Part shown: positions 27,440 through 36,433 of the stretch, one piece after another | How positions within the stretch are numbered: position 1 is the stretch's first letter | How the letters are laid out: every line of letters begins with the position of its first letter | Source of the DNA: Lacrimispora algidixylanolytica | Lineage (GTDB): Bacteria > Bacillota > Clostridia > Lachnospirales > Lachnospiraceae | Length of the DNA: 64,000 bases | Assembly (NCBI RefSeq): GCF_003609635.1 | Contig: NZ_MCIA01000003.1 | Coordinates: forward strand, 124,001-188,000 | Direction of reading: 5' to 3' | Position numbers and translations under genes: made by a program | The notes under the pieces: generated by a model | The model's database searches: none | What the model saw: the letters and a program-made list of their open reading frames with translations, nothing else | What the model was told of the DNA's origin: nothing

Positions 27440-28753
27440 ATGATTAGCAGTATTTACTCCAGTGTAACGGATGCGGTATCAGCAGCAAAGACTGCATCAA
27501 TAAAATATGCAGAGTTGACTTTAAATCAGCGGCGTGAAGTTGTTGAAGCAGTAAGAGCGGCACTTCGCCCCATGGCAGGAGAACTGGCGGCACTGACTGT
27601 GGCAGAGACATGTATGGGAAATGAAGCAGATAAGACGGAGAAAATTCGTCTTGCCATAGAAAAAACTCCAGGTGTGGAGGATCTTATTTCAGAAATCAAC
27701 ACAGGTGATCACGGCATGACTCTTTATGAGCTTGCTCCTGTTGGCGTTGTGTGTGCGGTTTTGCCCTCCACCAGCCCTTGTGCGACCCTCATTAATAATA
27801 CCATTGGTATGCTTGCAGCAGGAAACAGCGTGGTACATTGCCCTCATCCCAGAGCACTGCGGGTATCCCAACTGGTGACGGTGGTGATTAGCAATGCCGT
27901 ATTAAGCGTCTGTAATATTCCGGATCTTGTAGTAACGCTCCATGAAAGCCTTATGGGATATACGAAAGAGATTATGAGTCACCCGGATGTAGATCTAGTG
28001 GTGTGTACCGGATGTGCGGACTCTTTGAATCAGGCAATGGCTTCCGGTAAGCGGGTGATTGCGGCAGGACCGGCAAACCCGGTTGCGATTGTAGATGAGA
28101 CGGCTAATATCAGGCAGGCAGCTTATGACATAGTCCGTGGTGCTGCCTTTGATCACAATTTAATGTGTACTTCCGAAAAGTGTATGATTGTGACAGAGCA
28201 GGCAGCCGACGCTTTTATTTATCAGCTTTTAAAGAATGGGGTCTATTATGTAAAGAACGAGGAAGAGATTCAAAAGCTTCTTAAAGTTGCTGTTACAGAA
28301 GATCTGATGGTGAATAAAAAGCTGGAAGGAAAAAGTGCTGATAGGATACTTGCCAGCGCAGGTATCTCCTGTTCTTCTCCTGTAAAGCTGATTGTGGTAG
28401 AAACGGATAAGACCCATCCCTTTGTGACTCTTGAACTTTTAATGCCCTTGGTTCCTCTGATTAAGGTTTCTGATTTTGATGAAGCATTAGAAACGGCTCT
28501 TGAAGTGGAGCAGGGCTTGAAGCACACAGCCACCATTCATTCTCAGTGTATTTCACATTTAAGCCGCGCAGCAAAAAAGATGCAGACCTCTGTATTTGTA
28601 AAAAACGGCCCGTCTTTACTGGGAGTTGGATTTGATCTGGAAGGGCACGCCAGTTTTACGGTTGCAACGACTACCGGAGAGGGAACTGCCACTGCAAGGC
28701 ATTTCACCCGGAGGAGAAGGTGTACACTGACCGACGGCTTCGCCCTCCGTTAA
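27440..28753 (+). CDS. CoA-acylating aldehyde dehydrogenase without encapsulation peptide
   Basis: 437 residues, EutE/PduP family. Catalytic C243 lies in DHNLMCTSEK; the NAD and CoA regions are seen as LPSTSPCATLINN and CTGCADSLNQAM. It starts straight at the fold (MISSIYSSVTDAVSAAKTA) and lacks the targeting helix that the second dehydrogenase has. The active-site surroundings differ (LMCTSEK versus VPCIAEK). It may serve another aldehyde, work outside the shell, or be taken in by partner binding. AAGGAGG precedes the ATG. Confidence 0.85.
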   Translation: MISSIYSSVTDAVSAAKTASIKYAELTLNQRREVVEAVRAALRPMAGELAALTVAETCMGNEADKTEKIRLAIEKTPGVEDLISEINTGDHGMTLYELAPVGVVCAVLPSTSPCATLINNTIGMLAAGNSVVHCPHPRALRVSQLVTVVISNAVLSVCNIPDLVVTLHESLMGYTKEIMSHPDVDLVVCTGCADSLNQAMASGKRVIAAGPANPVAIVDETANIRQAAYDIVRGAAFDHNLMCTSEKCMIVTEQAADAFIYQLLKNGVYYVKNEEEIQKLLKVAVTEDLMVNKKLEGKSADRILASAGISCSSPVKLIVVETDKTHPFVTLELLMPLVPLIKVSDFDEALETALEVEQGLKHTATIHSQCISHLSRAAKKMQTSVFVKNGPSLLGVGFDLEGHASFTVATTTGEGTATARHFTRRRRCTLTDGFALR

Positions 28754-28777
28754 TCATTGAGAAAGCAGGTTGAAGGA

Positions 28778-29962
28778 ATGTTTGAAAGGTGCGAGGAAAG
28801 AACCTATTTCGTGACCTCCGAATCCGTTACAAAGGGGCATCCGGATAAAGTCTGTGACCAGATTGCAGATGGGATTTTAGATGCTTATTTAAAGGAAGAC
28901 CCTGCATCCAGAGTGGCAGTAGAGGTTATGGCTTCTACGAACACCTTGATGCTGGCAGGAGAAGTCACCTCAACGGCCCGGATTGATGTGGTAGAAATAG
29001 CCAGAGAGGTTATCAGAGACATTGGATATGTGGAACTTGGAAAAGGGTTTGATGCAGATACCTGCATGATATTTACCAATATACATAATCAGTCTCCAGA
29101 CATTTCCCTTGGTGTCACCAAAGGCAAAGACGGGGAGAAGGAAGTACTTGGCGGCGGAGACCAGGGTGTTATGTACGGCTATGCTGTCAATGAGACAGAG
29201 AGCCTGATGCCTCTGCCCTGTTATCTGGCAAATCGTCTGGCAGAGCGGCTTGATTCTGTTAGAAAGACCCAGGGAGCCTCTTTTTTATATCCGGATGGAA
29301 AGACCCAGGTTACGGTGCGTTACAACCAGGCAGGCGAACCTGTGGGAATTCACAGCATTGTTGTATCTGCCCAGCACAGCGAAGCAGTTAGCCGGGAAGT
29401 ACTGAATGCATTCATTCGCTGTATGGTTATAGAGCCGGTGATAGATTCTTGCTTTATAACGCCTGAGACAAGAATTCATATCAATCCTACGGGACGGTTT
29501 GTCATTGGAGGTCCGGCAGGGGATACGGGAGTCACCGGAAGAAAGATTATGGTGGATACCTATGGTACCATTGGAAAGCATGGTGGAGGTGCTTTTTCCG
29601 GCAAAGACCCTACGAAAGTGGACCGCTCGGCTGCCTATATGGCACGCTATGTGGCAAAGAACATTGTAGCCTCAGGTCTGGCAAATCGATGTGAAGTAGC
29701 GCTTGCATATGTCATCGGAGGAATCGAACCGGAGGCAATTACGGTCAATACCTTTGGAACCGGAACCATTTCAGACCATCAGATGGAAGTACTTGTAAAA
29801 AATGTGTTCTCTTTTGGCGTTTCCGATTGTATTTCCAAATTAAAACTACTAAGGCCCCAATACCAAAAGACAGCCGCTTATGGGCATTTTGGAAGAACAA
29901 ATCAAGGGTTTTGCTGGGAAGAAACAGATAAGGCATGGATATTAAGACAGTTGGCTTTTTAA
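28778..29962 (+). CDS. metK: S-adenosylmethionine synthetase in the microcompartment operon
   Basis: 394 residues from the ATG at 28778, the usual MetK length; a TTG seven codons earlier has no site. Motifs: TSESVTKGHPDKVCDQIADG, GGGDQGVMYGYA (usually GAGDQG), GGGAFSGKDPTKVDRSAAY. All look functional. It makes SAM from ATP and methionine, the cosubstrate for the activase encoded 5 kb upstream. It sits between the two dehydrogenase/shell blocks with 24-bp and 40-bp gaps, so it is part of the operon. It is probably a second copy beside a housekeeping metK elsewhere, which cannot be checked here. Confidence 0.92.
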   Translation: MFERCEERTYFVTSESVTKGHPDKVCDQIADGILDAYLKEDPASRVAVEVMASTNTLMLAGEVTSTARIDVVEIAREVIRDIGYVELGKGFDADTCMIFTNIHNQSPDISLGVTKGKDGEKEVLGGGDQGVMYGYAVNETESLMPLPCYLANRLAERLDSVRKTQGASFLYPDGKTQVTVRYNQAGEPVGIHSIVVSAQHSEAVSREVLNAFIRCMVIEPVIDSCFITPETRIHINPTGRFVIGGPAGDTGVTGRKIMVDTYGTIGKHGGGAFSGKDPTKVDRSAAYMARYVAKNIVASGLANRCEVALAYVIGGIEPEAITVNTFGTGTISDHQMEVLVKNVFSFGVSDCISKLKLLRPQYQKTAAYGHFGRTNQGFCWEETDKAWILRQLAF

Positions 29963-30002
29963 TAAAAGGTTCCTATAACAAATAAACCAGGAGGTAAAAC
30001 AA

Positions 30003-30278
30003 ATGTCAAATGAAGCATTAGGAATGGTGGAAACAAAAGGTTTGGTAGGCGCAATTGAAGCAGCAGACGCAATGACAAAAGCAGCAAATGTTACAATGAT
30101 AGGTTACGAGAAGATTGGTTCTGGTCTTGTAACTATTATGGTTCGCGGAGACGTAGGCGCTGTAAAAGCATCCGTCGACGCAGGTGCAGCTGCAGCAGCA
30201 AATGTAGGGGAAGTGGTATCCCACCATGTGATCCCAAGACCTCATGCAGATGTAGAGAAGATTTTACCTAAATTATAA
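30003..30278 (+). CDS. BMC-H shell hexamer protein 2 (PduA/EutM type)
   Basis: 91 residues: [53 protein letters not shown]. It is a close duplicate of the 92-residue protein 4.5 kb upstream, with the same pore region GSG; differences are mostly conservative and concentrated in the last third. CCAGGAGG site. Duplicated BMC-H genes allow dosage control or mixed hexamers. Confidence 0.95.
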   Translation: MSNEALGMVETKGLVGAIEAADAMTKAANVTMIGYEKIGSGLVTIMVRGDVGAVKASVDAGAAAAANVGEVVSHHVIPRPHADVEKILPKL

Positions 30279-30314
30279 TAAGCCGTAAAAACAGTTCAAA
30301 AGGAAAAGGGAAGC

Positions 30315-30956
30315 ATGGATAAAGAAGAATTAATCAAGCTTGTTACCAAGCGGGTAATCGAGAAAATGAAAGATTATGATACACATAAAGTTCCCATTGG
30401 GGTATCGAACCGGCATGTCCATGTATCCAGACAGGATTTAGACATACTTTACGGAAAAGAATATGAACTGACCAGGAAAGGCGATTTAAAACAGCCGGGA
30501 CAGTTTGCAAGCAATGAGACAGTAACAATACGAGGCCCTAAGGGAGAATTTGAACGGGTACGGATTCTTGGACCAGTGAGAAAACAAAGTCAGGTTGAGG
30601 TATCAAAGACCGACAGTTTCCGTCTTGGAATCCGTCCTCTCATAAAGGAATCCGGAGACTTGAAAGAAACTCCGGGACTTGATTTAATCGGTCCCAAAGG
30701 TATTGTTTCTCTTTCTAATGGTGCGATTGTTGCTTTACGCCATATCCATATGACACCTGCTCAGGCAGATGATTTTGGTCTGAAGGACAAAGATATGGTA
30801 GAAGTAGAGACATTTGGCGAAAGGCGTGGTGTATTAGGAGAGGTTCTGGTTCGTGTATCGGATCAGTTTGCCTTGGAAATGCACGTAGACGTGGATGAAG
30901 CCAATGCCTTTTCCTTAAGCAACGGGGATCATGTAATCATCAGAAAAGAGCGATAA
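30315..30956 (+). CDS. pduL: PduL phosphotransacylase
   Basis: 213 residues. An N-terminal targeting-type helix (DKEELIKLVTKRVIEKMKDY) is followed by two PduL domains: IGVSNRHVHVS (zinc His pair), GPVRKQSQVEVSKTD, LRHIHMTP and LEMHVDVDEAN. It exchanges CoA for phosphate on propionyl-CoA (or a related acyl-CoA) inside the shell, recycling CoA. The acyl-phosphate can then give ATP through an acetate/propionate kinase such as the ackA product. 36 bp follow the shell gene. Confidence 0.95.
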   Translation: MDKEELIKLVTKRVIEKMKDYDTHKVPIGVSNRHVHVSRQDLDILYGKEYELTRKGDLKQPGQFASNETVTIRGPKGEFERVRILGPVRKQSQVEVSKTDSFRLGIRPLIKESGDLKETPGLDLIGPKGIVSLSNGAIVALRHIHMTPAQADDFGLKDKDMVEVETFGERRGVLGEVLVRVSDQFALEMHVDVDEANAFSLSNGDHVIIRKER

Positions 30957-31002
30957 GGATTTCTAAAACAGACTCACAATAAGGGAAAGAAGGTAGAGAC
31001 GC

Positions 31003-32418
31003 TTGGATATGGATTTAAAAGCAATTGAACAAATGGTAGAACAGGTTTTACGTGAGATTCAGTCAGAACAGATTGTGAATGTAACAGAGCAAAGGAAAGA
31101 AGGTTACGGTCTTTTCTCAACAATAGATGAAGCAATAGAAGCGTCTGAAAAGGCACAGAAAAAACTTCTTTATACCGGCATGGCTGACCGTCAGAAATAT
31201 GTGGACGTAATCCGAAAAACGGTCTTAAACAAAGAAAACTTAGAACTGATTTCAAAACTGGCAGTGGAAGAGACAGAGATTGGTTGTTATGAGCATAAGC
31301 TTATTAAAAACCGTCTGGCAGCGGAAAAGACTCCTGGAACAGAAGATCTGATTTCCGAGGCAGTCACAGGGGATAACGGTCTTACTCTGATTGAGTATTG
31401 TCCTTTTGGAGTCATTGGAGCCATCACTCCAACCACCAATCCAACGGAGACCATTATCAATAACTCCATTTCCATGATTGCTGGTGGAAACACAGTTCTT
31501 TTCAGTCCTCATCCAAGAGCAAAAAAGGTCTCCAGACTTCTTGTTAAGATGTTAAACAAAGCTTTAATAGAAGCTGGTGCTCCTTCTAACCTGATTGCTA
31601 TGGTAGAAGAGCCATCTTTAGAGAACACGGAAAAAATGATAAGCAATCCCAAAGTTCGCCTTTTAGTTGCTACCGGTGGTCCTTCTATCGTAAAGAAAGT
31701 TCTCTCCTCTGGAAAGAAAGCCATCGGAGCAGGCGCAGGGAATCCTCCTGTGGTTGTTGATGAAACCGCAGATATTAAAAAAGCAGCAAAAGATATTGTT
31801 GATGGCTGCAGCTTTGACAATAACGTTCCTTGTATTGCAGAGAAAGAAGTATTTGCAGTAGACTCCATCTGTGATCACCTCATCCAGTATATGAAGGATA
31901 ATGGTGCTTATCTGATGACAGGTAAACAGCAGATCGAGGAATTAAAAGCTCTTGTAACGACAGAAAAAGGTGGTCCAAAGACTTCTTTCGTTGGAAAGAG
32001 CGCAGTCTATATCATGGATAAGTTTGGTGTGAAGGTACCAGATTCCGTTCGTGTGATTATCATGGAAGTACCAAAGGATGATTTGTTTGTCCAGGAAGAA
32101 ATGATGATGCCCATTCTTCCAATTGTACGTGTTTCTGACGTAGATACTGCAATTGAATATGCTTATGAAGCAGAGCAGGGAAACCGCCATACAGCAATCA
32201 TGCACTCTCAGAACGTAGAGAAATTAAGCAAGATGGCAAAGGTATTAGAAACAACAATCTTTGTAAAGAATGCCCCATCGTTTGCAGGAATCGGTGCAGG
32301 CGGAGAAGGCCATACCACATTCACCATTGCAGGACCTACCGGAGAAGGCCTTACCTCAGCGAGATCTTTCTGCAGAAAACGGAAATGCGTTCTCGCCGAT
32401 GCATTCAGCATAAGGTAA
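31003..32418 (+). CDS. pduP: CoA-acylating aldehyde dehydrogenase with encapsulation peptide (PduP/EutE type)
   Basis: 471 residues, TTG start with GAAGG 9 nt upstream. Residues 4-20 (DLKAIEQMVEQVLREIQ) form the amphipathic encapsulation helix, joined by a linker to the enzyme fold at about residue 38. Catalytic C277 lies in NNVPCIAEKE; ITPTTNPTETIINN and ATGGPSIVKKV are family motifs. It oxidises the aldehyde to acyl-CoA with NAD+. This is the standard lumen enzyme; the 437-residue paralogue upstream lacks the helix. Confidence 0.94.
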   Translation: MDMDLKAIEQMVEQVLREIQSEQIVNVTEQRKEGYGLFSTIDEAIEASEKAQKKLLYTGMADRQKYVDVIRKTVLNKENLELISKLAVEETEIGCYEHKLIKNRLAAEKTPGTEDLISEAVTGDNGLTLIEYCPFGVIGAITPTTNPTETIINNSISMIAGGNTVLFSPHPRAKKVSRLLVKMLNKALIEAGAPSNLIAMVEEPSLENTEKMISNPKVRLLVATGGPSIVKKVLSSGKKAIGAGAGNPPVVVDETADIKKAAKDIVDGCSFDNNVPCIAEKEVFAVDSICDHLIQYMKDNGAYLMTGKQQIEELKALVTTEKGGPKTSFVGKSAVYIMDKFGVKVPDSVRVIIMEVPKDDLFVQEEMMMPILPIVRVSDVDTAIEYAYEAEQGNRHTAIMHSQNVEKLSKMAKVLETTIFVKNAPSFAGIGAGGEGHTTFTIAGPTGEGLTSARSFCRKRKCVLADAFSIR

Positions 32419-32461
32419 AGCGGTTTGGCTTATATCCATGGAATAAGAAGGAGAAACGCAT

Positions 32462-33604
32462 ATGTCAAATGTATACATGAAAACCAGGATACAGGAAGGC
32501 AAGCAAGCAAGAGAGTATTTAAAAGACATAAAAAATAAGCGGATTTTGATCGTTTGCGATAAGTTTCTTTCAGAGAATGGAGCTGTTACGTATTTAACAG
32601 ACATTCTTTGTTCCAGCAATGTTGTAGAATTATTTGACAAAGCAATCCCTGATCCCACCATCCAGGTGGTAGGATCGGGACTTTGTATGATGTATCAGGT
32701 AAAACCGGATATTGTCATTGGTTTTGGAGGCGGATCTGCCATTGATACCGCAAAAGGAATCATTTATTTTTCTATGATAAAAGAACTGGTTAAAAAGCCC
32801 CTCTTTGTTGCAGTTCCAACAACCAGCGGAACCGGATCTGAGGTTACTTCAGCTTCTGTCATAACAGATCCTGATAACAAGAGTAAGCATCTGATTTCGT
32901 CGGATGAAATCCTTCCTGATGTAGCTATCTTAGATCCCTCACTGACCTTGTCAGTCCCTCAGGTCGTTACTGCTAATACCGGAATGGATGTGCTGACCCA
33001 CGCATTAGAGGCTTATGTTGCCACAGGTGCTAACGTTTTCTCTGATGCCATGGCAGAAAAGTCAATCGAGCTTTTATTAAAATCTCTGCTGGGTTGCTAC
33101 AAGGATGGAAATGATTTAAAAGCTAGGACCAGGATGCAGGAAGCCTCTACCCTTGCAGGAATCGCATTTAATACGGCTGGCCTTGGTGTAAATCACAGCA
33201 TAGCCCATCAGCTTGGCGGAACCTTTCACATCCCCCATGGTCTGGCAAATGCTATTTTGTTAAATCATGTGATAGAATATAATTGTACAAGCCAGGAGAT
33301 TATGAATAAGTATGCCGCACTTGCTATAAAAGTACAGTTGGCAGAAGCAAAGGAAGATTCCAGGGTTGCCGTAAAAGCAATCAAAGGACTGATTACAGCT
33401 CTCATGCGCTGCATGAATATGCCGTCTTCTGTTATGGAACTGGGAATTGACCGAATGGAATATGAAAATCAACTTAAAAATATGGTAGATAATGCTCTTA
33501 TGGATGCCTGTTTTGCCACCACTCCTACTAAAATCGCAGGTCCCGGGATACAGAAAATTCTGTTGGATATTTACGATGTCAGGGAGAGTGGCAGTAAAGG
33601 ATAA
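32462..33604 (+). CDS. pduQ: Iron-containing alcohol dehydrogenase (PduQ/EutG type)
   Basis: 380 residues. GFGGGSAIDTAKG and VPTTSGTGSEVTS bind the nucleotide; the metal-binding residues are in ILDPSL, MDVLTHALEAY, NHSIAHQLGG and HIPHGLANA. It reduces the aldehyde to the alcohol (1-propanol if propanediol is the substrate), regenerating NAD+ for the dehydrogenases within the shell. It is the last gene of the structural operon; a terminator follows at 33614. Confidence 0.92.
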   Translation: MSNVYMKTRIQEGKQAREYLKDIKNKRILIVCDKFLSENGAVTYLTDILCSSNVVELFDKAIPDPTIQVVGSGLCMMYQVKPDIVIGFGGGSAIDTAKGIIYFSMIKELVKKPLFVAVPTTSGTGSEVTSASVITDPDNKSKHLISSDEILPDVAILDPSLTLSVPQVVTANTGMDVLTHALEAYVATGANVFSDAMAEKSIELLLKSLLGCYKDGNDLKARTRMQEASTLAGIAFNTAGLGVNHSIAHQLGGTFHIPHGLANAILLNHVIEYNCTSQEIMNKYAALAIKVQLAEAKEDSRVAVKAIKGLITALMRCMNMPSSVMELGIDRMEYENQLKNMVDNALMDACFATTPTKIAGPGIQKILLDIYDVRESGSKG

Positions 33605-33613
33605 AAATATCAT

Positions 33614-33648
33614 AAGACCGAGCTGTTTTATATGACAGCCCGGTCTTC
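33614..33648 (+). terminator. Terminator of the microcompartment operon
   Basis: AAGACCG-AGCTGT pairs with ACAGC-CCGGTCTT around TTTATATG; followed by CTTATGTT, a modest T-content tail, so read-through into the regulator genes is possible. Confidence 0.7.
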
Positions 33649-33727
33649 TTATGTTATCCTGATATAGAAATAAATCATTTACAAGAAGATGACAAACATA
33701 ACTTAGCAGCAAAGAGAGGTCACAGAG

Positions 33728-35059
33728 ATGGAAGATTATCAAGAACTGCTTCATTTAGCCGAGATGCAGTCAGATTCAACAGATGACTATTTCAGTATGG
33801 ATGAAGACGGCAACATGACAAAACTAGATATTATCCACTTGTTTGGAAAGGAAAAACTGGAGAATATCCAAAAGAGTCTTTCAAAAGCAACCGGCGTAGC
33901 ATTTGTTACGGTGGATTTTAGAGGGGAGCCAATTACGGATGCAACGTTTTTTTCCGGTTTCTGCAATCAGGTTCGAAATAGCAAAGAGGCCATAGAAGGT
34001 TGTAAATCTTCTGATGCCTTTGGCTCTATACAAGCAGCTGTAACAAAAAAGGCCAATGTATATTTTTGCCCCTGCGGACTTTTAGAGATGGCAATCCCCA
34101 TCATTGTCAGAGGGCACTATCTAGGAGGCTTTATCGGGGGACAGGTCCAGTGTGTGGATGCCCCTGAATCTGTAAGCCGCCTGGCTTCTGTTATGCGTTC
34201 GGACCAATCAAAAGAGGTAAGAGAAAAATGTGAGGAGTTTCGAAAGGAAATTCCTGTTTTTCCCTATGAGAAGTTTCTGGATATAGCCAATTTGGTTTTC
34301 CTTGTAATCAATCAGCTAAGTGAAAATGAAGTCAGCAAACATATTCATGAAGATGCATTAAAGAAGCGCTTAAAAGGAATTCAGGGATCCAATCAGCTTC
34401 TAGTCAAAGAAATTACGAAAAAGAACATGGAGTTGCAGGAACTAAAGATGAATTTCAATCCCTGTGAGACTATGGATGTGATGACTTCCCTCATGAATTT
34501 ATCTATTATAGAAGATAAAGAACAATTTCAGGAATTTCTGGGTTCTTTTATTGAATATACCAAATATAAATGTATGGACAAGGGAACCTTTGTCCCTATA
34601 TCAAAAGAACTGGATTATGCAGAAAATTATTTGCTGATTCAAAAAAAGAAGCTGGGAGACCGGCTTAATTATTCCATTCAGGTGCCAAGAGAGATGCATA
34701 TGAGAAAGATGCCTTCCGGTATTTTACTGCCATTTGTTCAAGATGCTCTGTATAATGGAATCGCATTAAAAAAACAGGGAGGGAAGATTTCCATAGGCGG
34801 CTCCATAAGGAATAACAACTTAGCCCTTGAGATCAGCGACGATGGCCCCAGTCTTTCAGAAGTGGAATTAGAAGCCAAATATGAGGCATTTAAGGACAAG
34901 CACGAAGGGTATTATATTAGCTTGGGGAAAGATTATGCCAGGGATAAGATGAGAAGGCTTTTTGGTGAAGAGTATAAAATTATATCAGAGGGCACTAGGA
35001 ATAAGGGGTGTAAAAGCGTTCTGATCTGGCCCGGACATTATGAAGAAAGGACGGAATAA
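33728..35059 (+). CDS. PocR-domain sensor with degenerate LytS-type kinase module
   Basis: 443 residues. The PocR ligand-binding domain (about 35-200) has the family Cys pattern (C79, C92, C114, C116 in FCNQV, GCKSS, FCPCG) and GHYLGGFIGGQV. A His_kinase/HATPase module follows (about 235-435). The phospho-acceptor motif, normally NPHFLFN, reads NPCETMD (244-250), so Cys246 replaces His. The N-box reads PFVQDALYNG instead of PLVENAxxHG, and the G-box reads DDGPS. It probably binds a diol but cannot autophosphorylate in the normal way. It lies 2 bp from the response regulator, so the two act together, perhaps by direct contact. Confidence 0.85.
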   Translation: MEDYQELLHLAEMQSDSTDDYFSMDEDGNMTKLDIIHLFGKEKLENIQKSLSKATGVAFVTVDFRGEPITDATFFSGFCNQVRNSKEAIEGCKSSDAFGSIQAAVTKKANVYFCPCGLLEMAIPIIVRGHYLGGFIGGQVQCVDAPESVSRLASVMRSDQSKEVREKCEEFRKEIPVFPYEKFLDIANLVFLVINQLSENEVSKHIHEDALKKRLKGIQGSNQLLVKEITKKNMELQELKMNFNPCETMDVMTSLMNLSIIEDKEQFQEFLGSFIEYTKYKCMDKGTFVPISKELDYAENYLLIQKKKLGDRLNYSIQVPREMHMRKMPSGILLPFVQDALYNGIALKKQGGKISIGGSIRNNNLALEISDDGPSLSEVELEAKYEAFKDKHEGYYISLGKDYARDKMRRLFGEEYKIISEGTRNKGCKSVLIWPGHYEERTE

Positions 35060-35061
35060 TC

Positions 35062-36075
35062 ATGTATAGGGTTCTGATTGCAGATGATGATATTTTAATG
35101 CAGGAAGCCTTAAAGATTTTAATATCCCGAGAAGAATCATTCCAAATAGTCCAGGTAGTAGGCGATGGAGAGAGCGCAGTAAGAGCATGCAAAGAAGGTT
35201 CCATAGACATTGTATTTATGGATATGATGATGCCCGGTATGACAGGACTGGAAGCCAGCAGGATCATTCATCAGTCGAATCCGGAGATCACCATTTATAT
35301 GCTTTCCGCCTTTTCAACTCATGTTTTTGTCAGGAGTATGGCAAGAGATGAAGTAAAAGATGTTTTGGAGAAACCCGTTACATGGGGCCACGTAAAAAAG
35401 ATACTAGAGAACTACAAGACCAATCATGAAGATACCGTTATGAATCATCATGAGGCACTTGCAATGCTTCTGAGGCAAAAAGATTTTGGGGAATTTTACA
35501 AAAGTCTTTCCGGGATTATTGACGGTATTTATGAGATGGCAGGAGGGGATTTCGTAAGACTGATTAAACTATTTACCTATATCGGACAGAATCTTTTGGA
35601 TACCAGAATGGTCTACGATGAGAATATGCAGATTGGAGAGCTATTTCCTATTAATGAAGCACTTATTCTTGAAAGGAAGACATCGGAACTCTGGCTTTTT
35701 AGAGTGATGGATTATCTGTTTCAGCAAAACAGCATGAACCGTTATTCCCTGTTGGAAAATATATTTCTTTATATAGAAAATCATATCAAAGAAGATATAA
35801 CTCTTAACACGATTACAGAAAACTGTGCCATTAGCCAGGGATATCTAAGCCGTATTTTCCGTGAGCAGCTTAATGTAAGTGTCACAGAGTATATTCATAT
35901 GAAAAAGATACATCTGGCAAAAGGTTATTTTTATTTTACCGAGGACAGCATTGCCGATGTAGCCTTTCGACTTGGATATAATGAAAGCAGCTATTTTAGT
36001 AAGGTATTTAAAAAATATGAGAAGGTAACCGTGAAAGAATATAAAAGTGAGACACGCAAAAAATGCTCTCTCTAA
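35062..36075 (+). CDS. Response regulator with AraC-type DNA-binding domain
   Basis: 337 residues. The receiver (1-120) has IADDDIL, phospho-acceptor D54 in FMDMMMPG, and LEKPVTW. A helical linker (about 125-235) precedes the AraC-type pair of helix-turn-helices (about 240-335: ITENCAISQGYLSRIFREQL, IADVAFRLGYNESSYFSKVF). It is the likely activator of the microcompartment operon in response to the PocR protein. The receiver has all phosphorylation residues, although its partner lacks the His. Confidence 0.92.
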   Translation: MYRVLIADDDILMQEALKILISREESFQIVQVVGDGESAVRACKEGSIDIVFMDMMMPGMTGLEASRIIHQSNPEITIYMLSAFSTHVFVRSMARDEVKDVLEKPVTWGHVKKILENYKTNHEDTVMNHHEALAMLLRQKDFGEFYKSLSGIIDGIYEMAGGDFVRLIKLFTYIGQNLLDTRMVYDENMQIGELFPINEALILERKTSELWLFRVMDYLFQQNSMNRYSLLENIFLYIENHIKEDITLNTITENCAISQGYLSRIFREQLNVSVTEYIHMKKIHLAKGYFYFTEDSIADVAFRLGYNESSYFSKVFKKYEKVTVKEYKSETRKKCSL

Positions 36076-36083
36076 GTCGTGTT

Positions 36084-36115
36084 AAAAGCTTCCGACTCTG
36101 CCGGAAGCTTTTTTA
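36084..36115 (+). terminator. Terminator after the regulator pair
   Basis: AAAAGCTTCCG pairs with CGGAAGCTTTT around ACTCTGC and is followed by TTATTTTA. Confidence 0.9.
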
Positions 36116-36255
36116 TTTTATAGGAAAGTTCTACGAACTCCCCTATAAAATAAAAAGCACTCCGTGCAGGATGCACATGACGCTTAAGAGGAAGATGTCA
36201 CTAAAGTGACAGCGCGTCAGCGCCAGAGTCTGACAAGTCAGACTCTTTCTTGGAT
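36111..36255. repeat. Composite palindromic intergenic element
   Basis: A run of nested perfect stems: 36111-36124 with 36142-36155 (14 bp), GCAC-TCC-GTGC (36158-36168), TGACGC (36178-36183) with GCGTCA (36214-36219) enclosing GTCACT-AA-AGTGAC (36197-36210), and AGAGTCTGA (36225-36233) with TCAGACTCT (36238-36246). No open frame. It looks like a mobile or dispersed structured repeat, or a structured RNA. The rest of the 36076-36433 gap shows nothing else clear. Confidence 0.6.
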
Positions 36256-36433
36256 GTGCTAAAATCTTATAAAGAAGATAATTATAATGTTGGTAACAAA
36301 TCAATATAATTAAAAGAGGAAACGGATTAAGTTATTGATTTCACATCTATCTCATTATAGTAACCCATCCACCTGGCGGAAACCCATGCCGCGAATGAGC
36401 TACTAAAAAGATAGAAATTGTTAGAAAATAACC

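Noticed and set aside
28757-28777. TTG start for the S-adenosylmethionine synthetase
   Set aside because: No ribosome site ahead of it; the ATG at 28778 gives the family's usual N-terminus and length.
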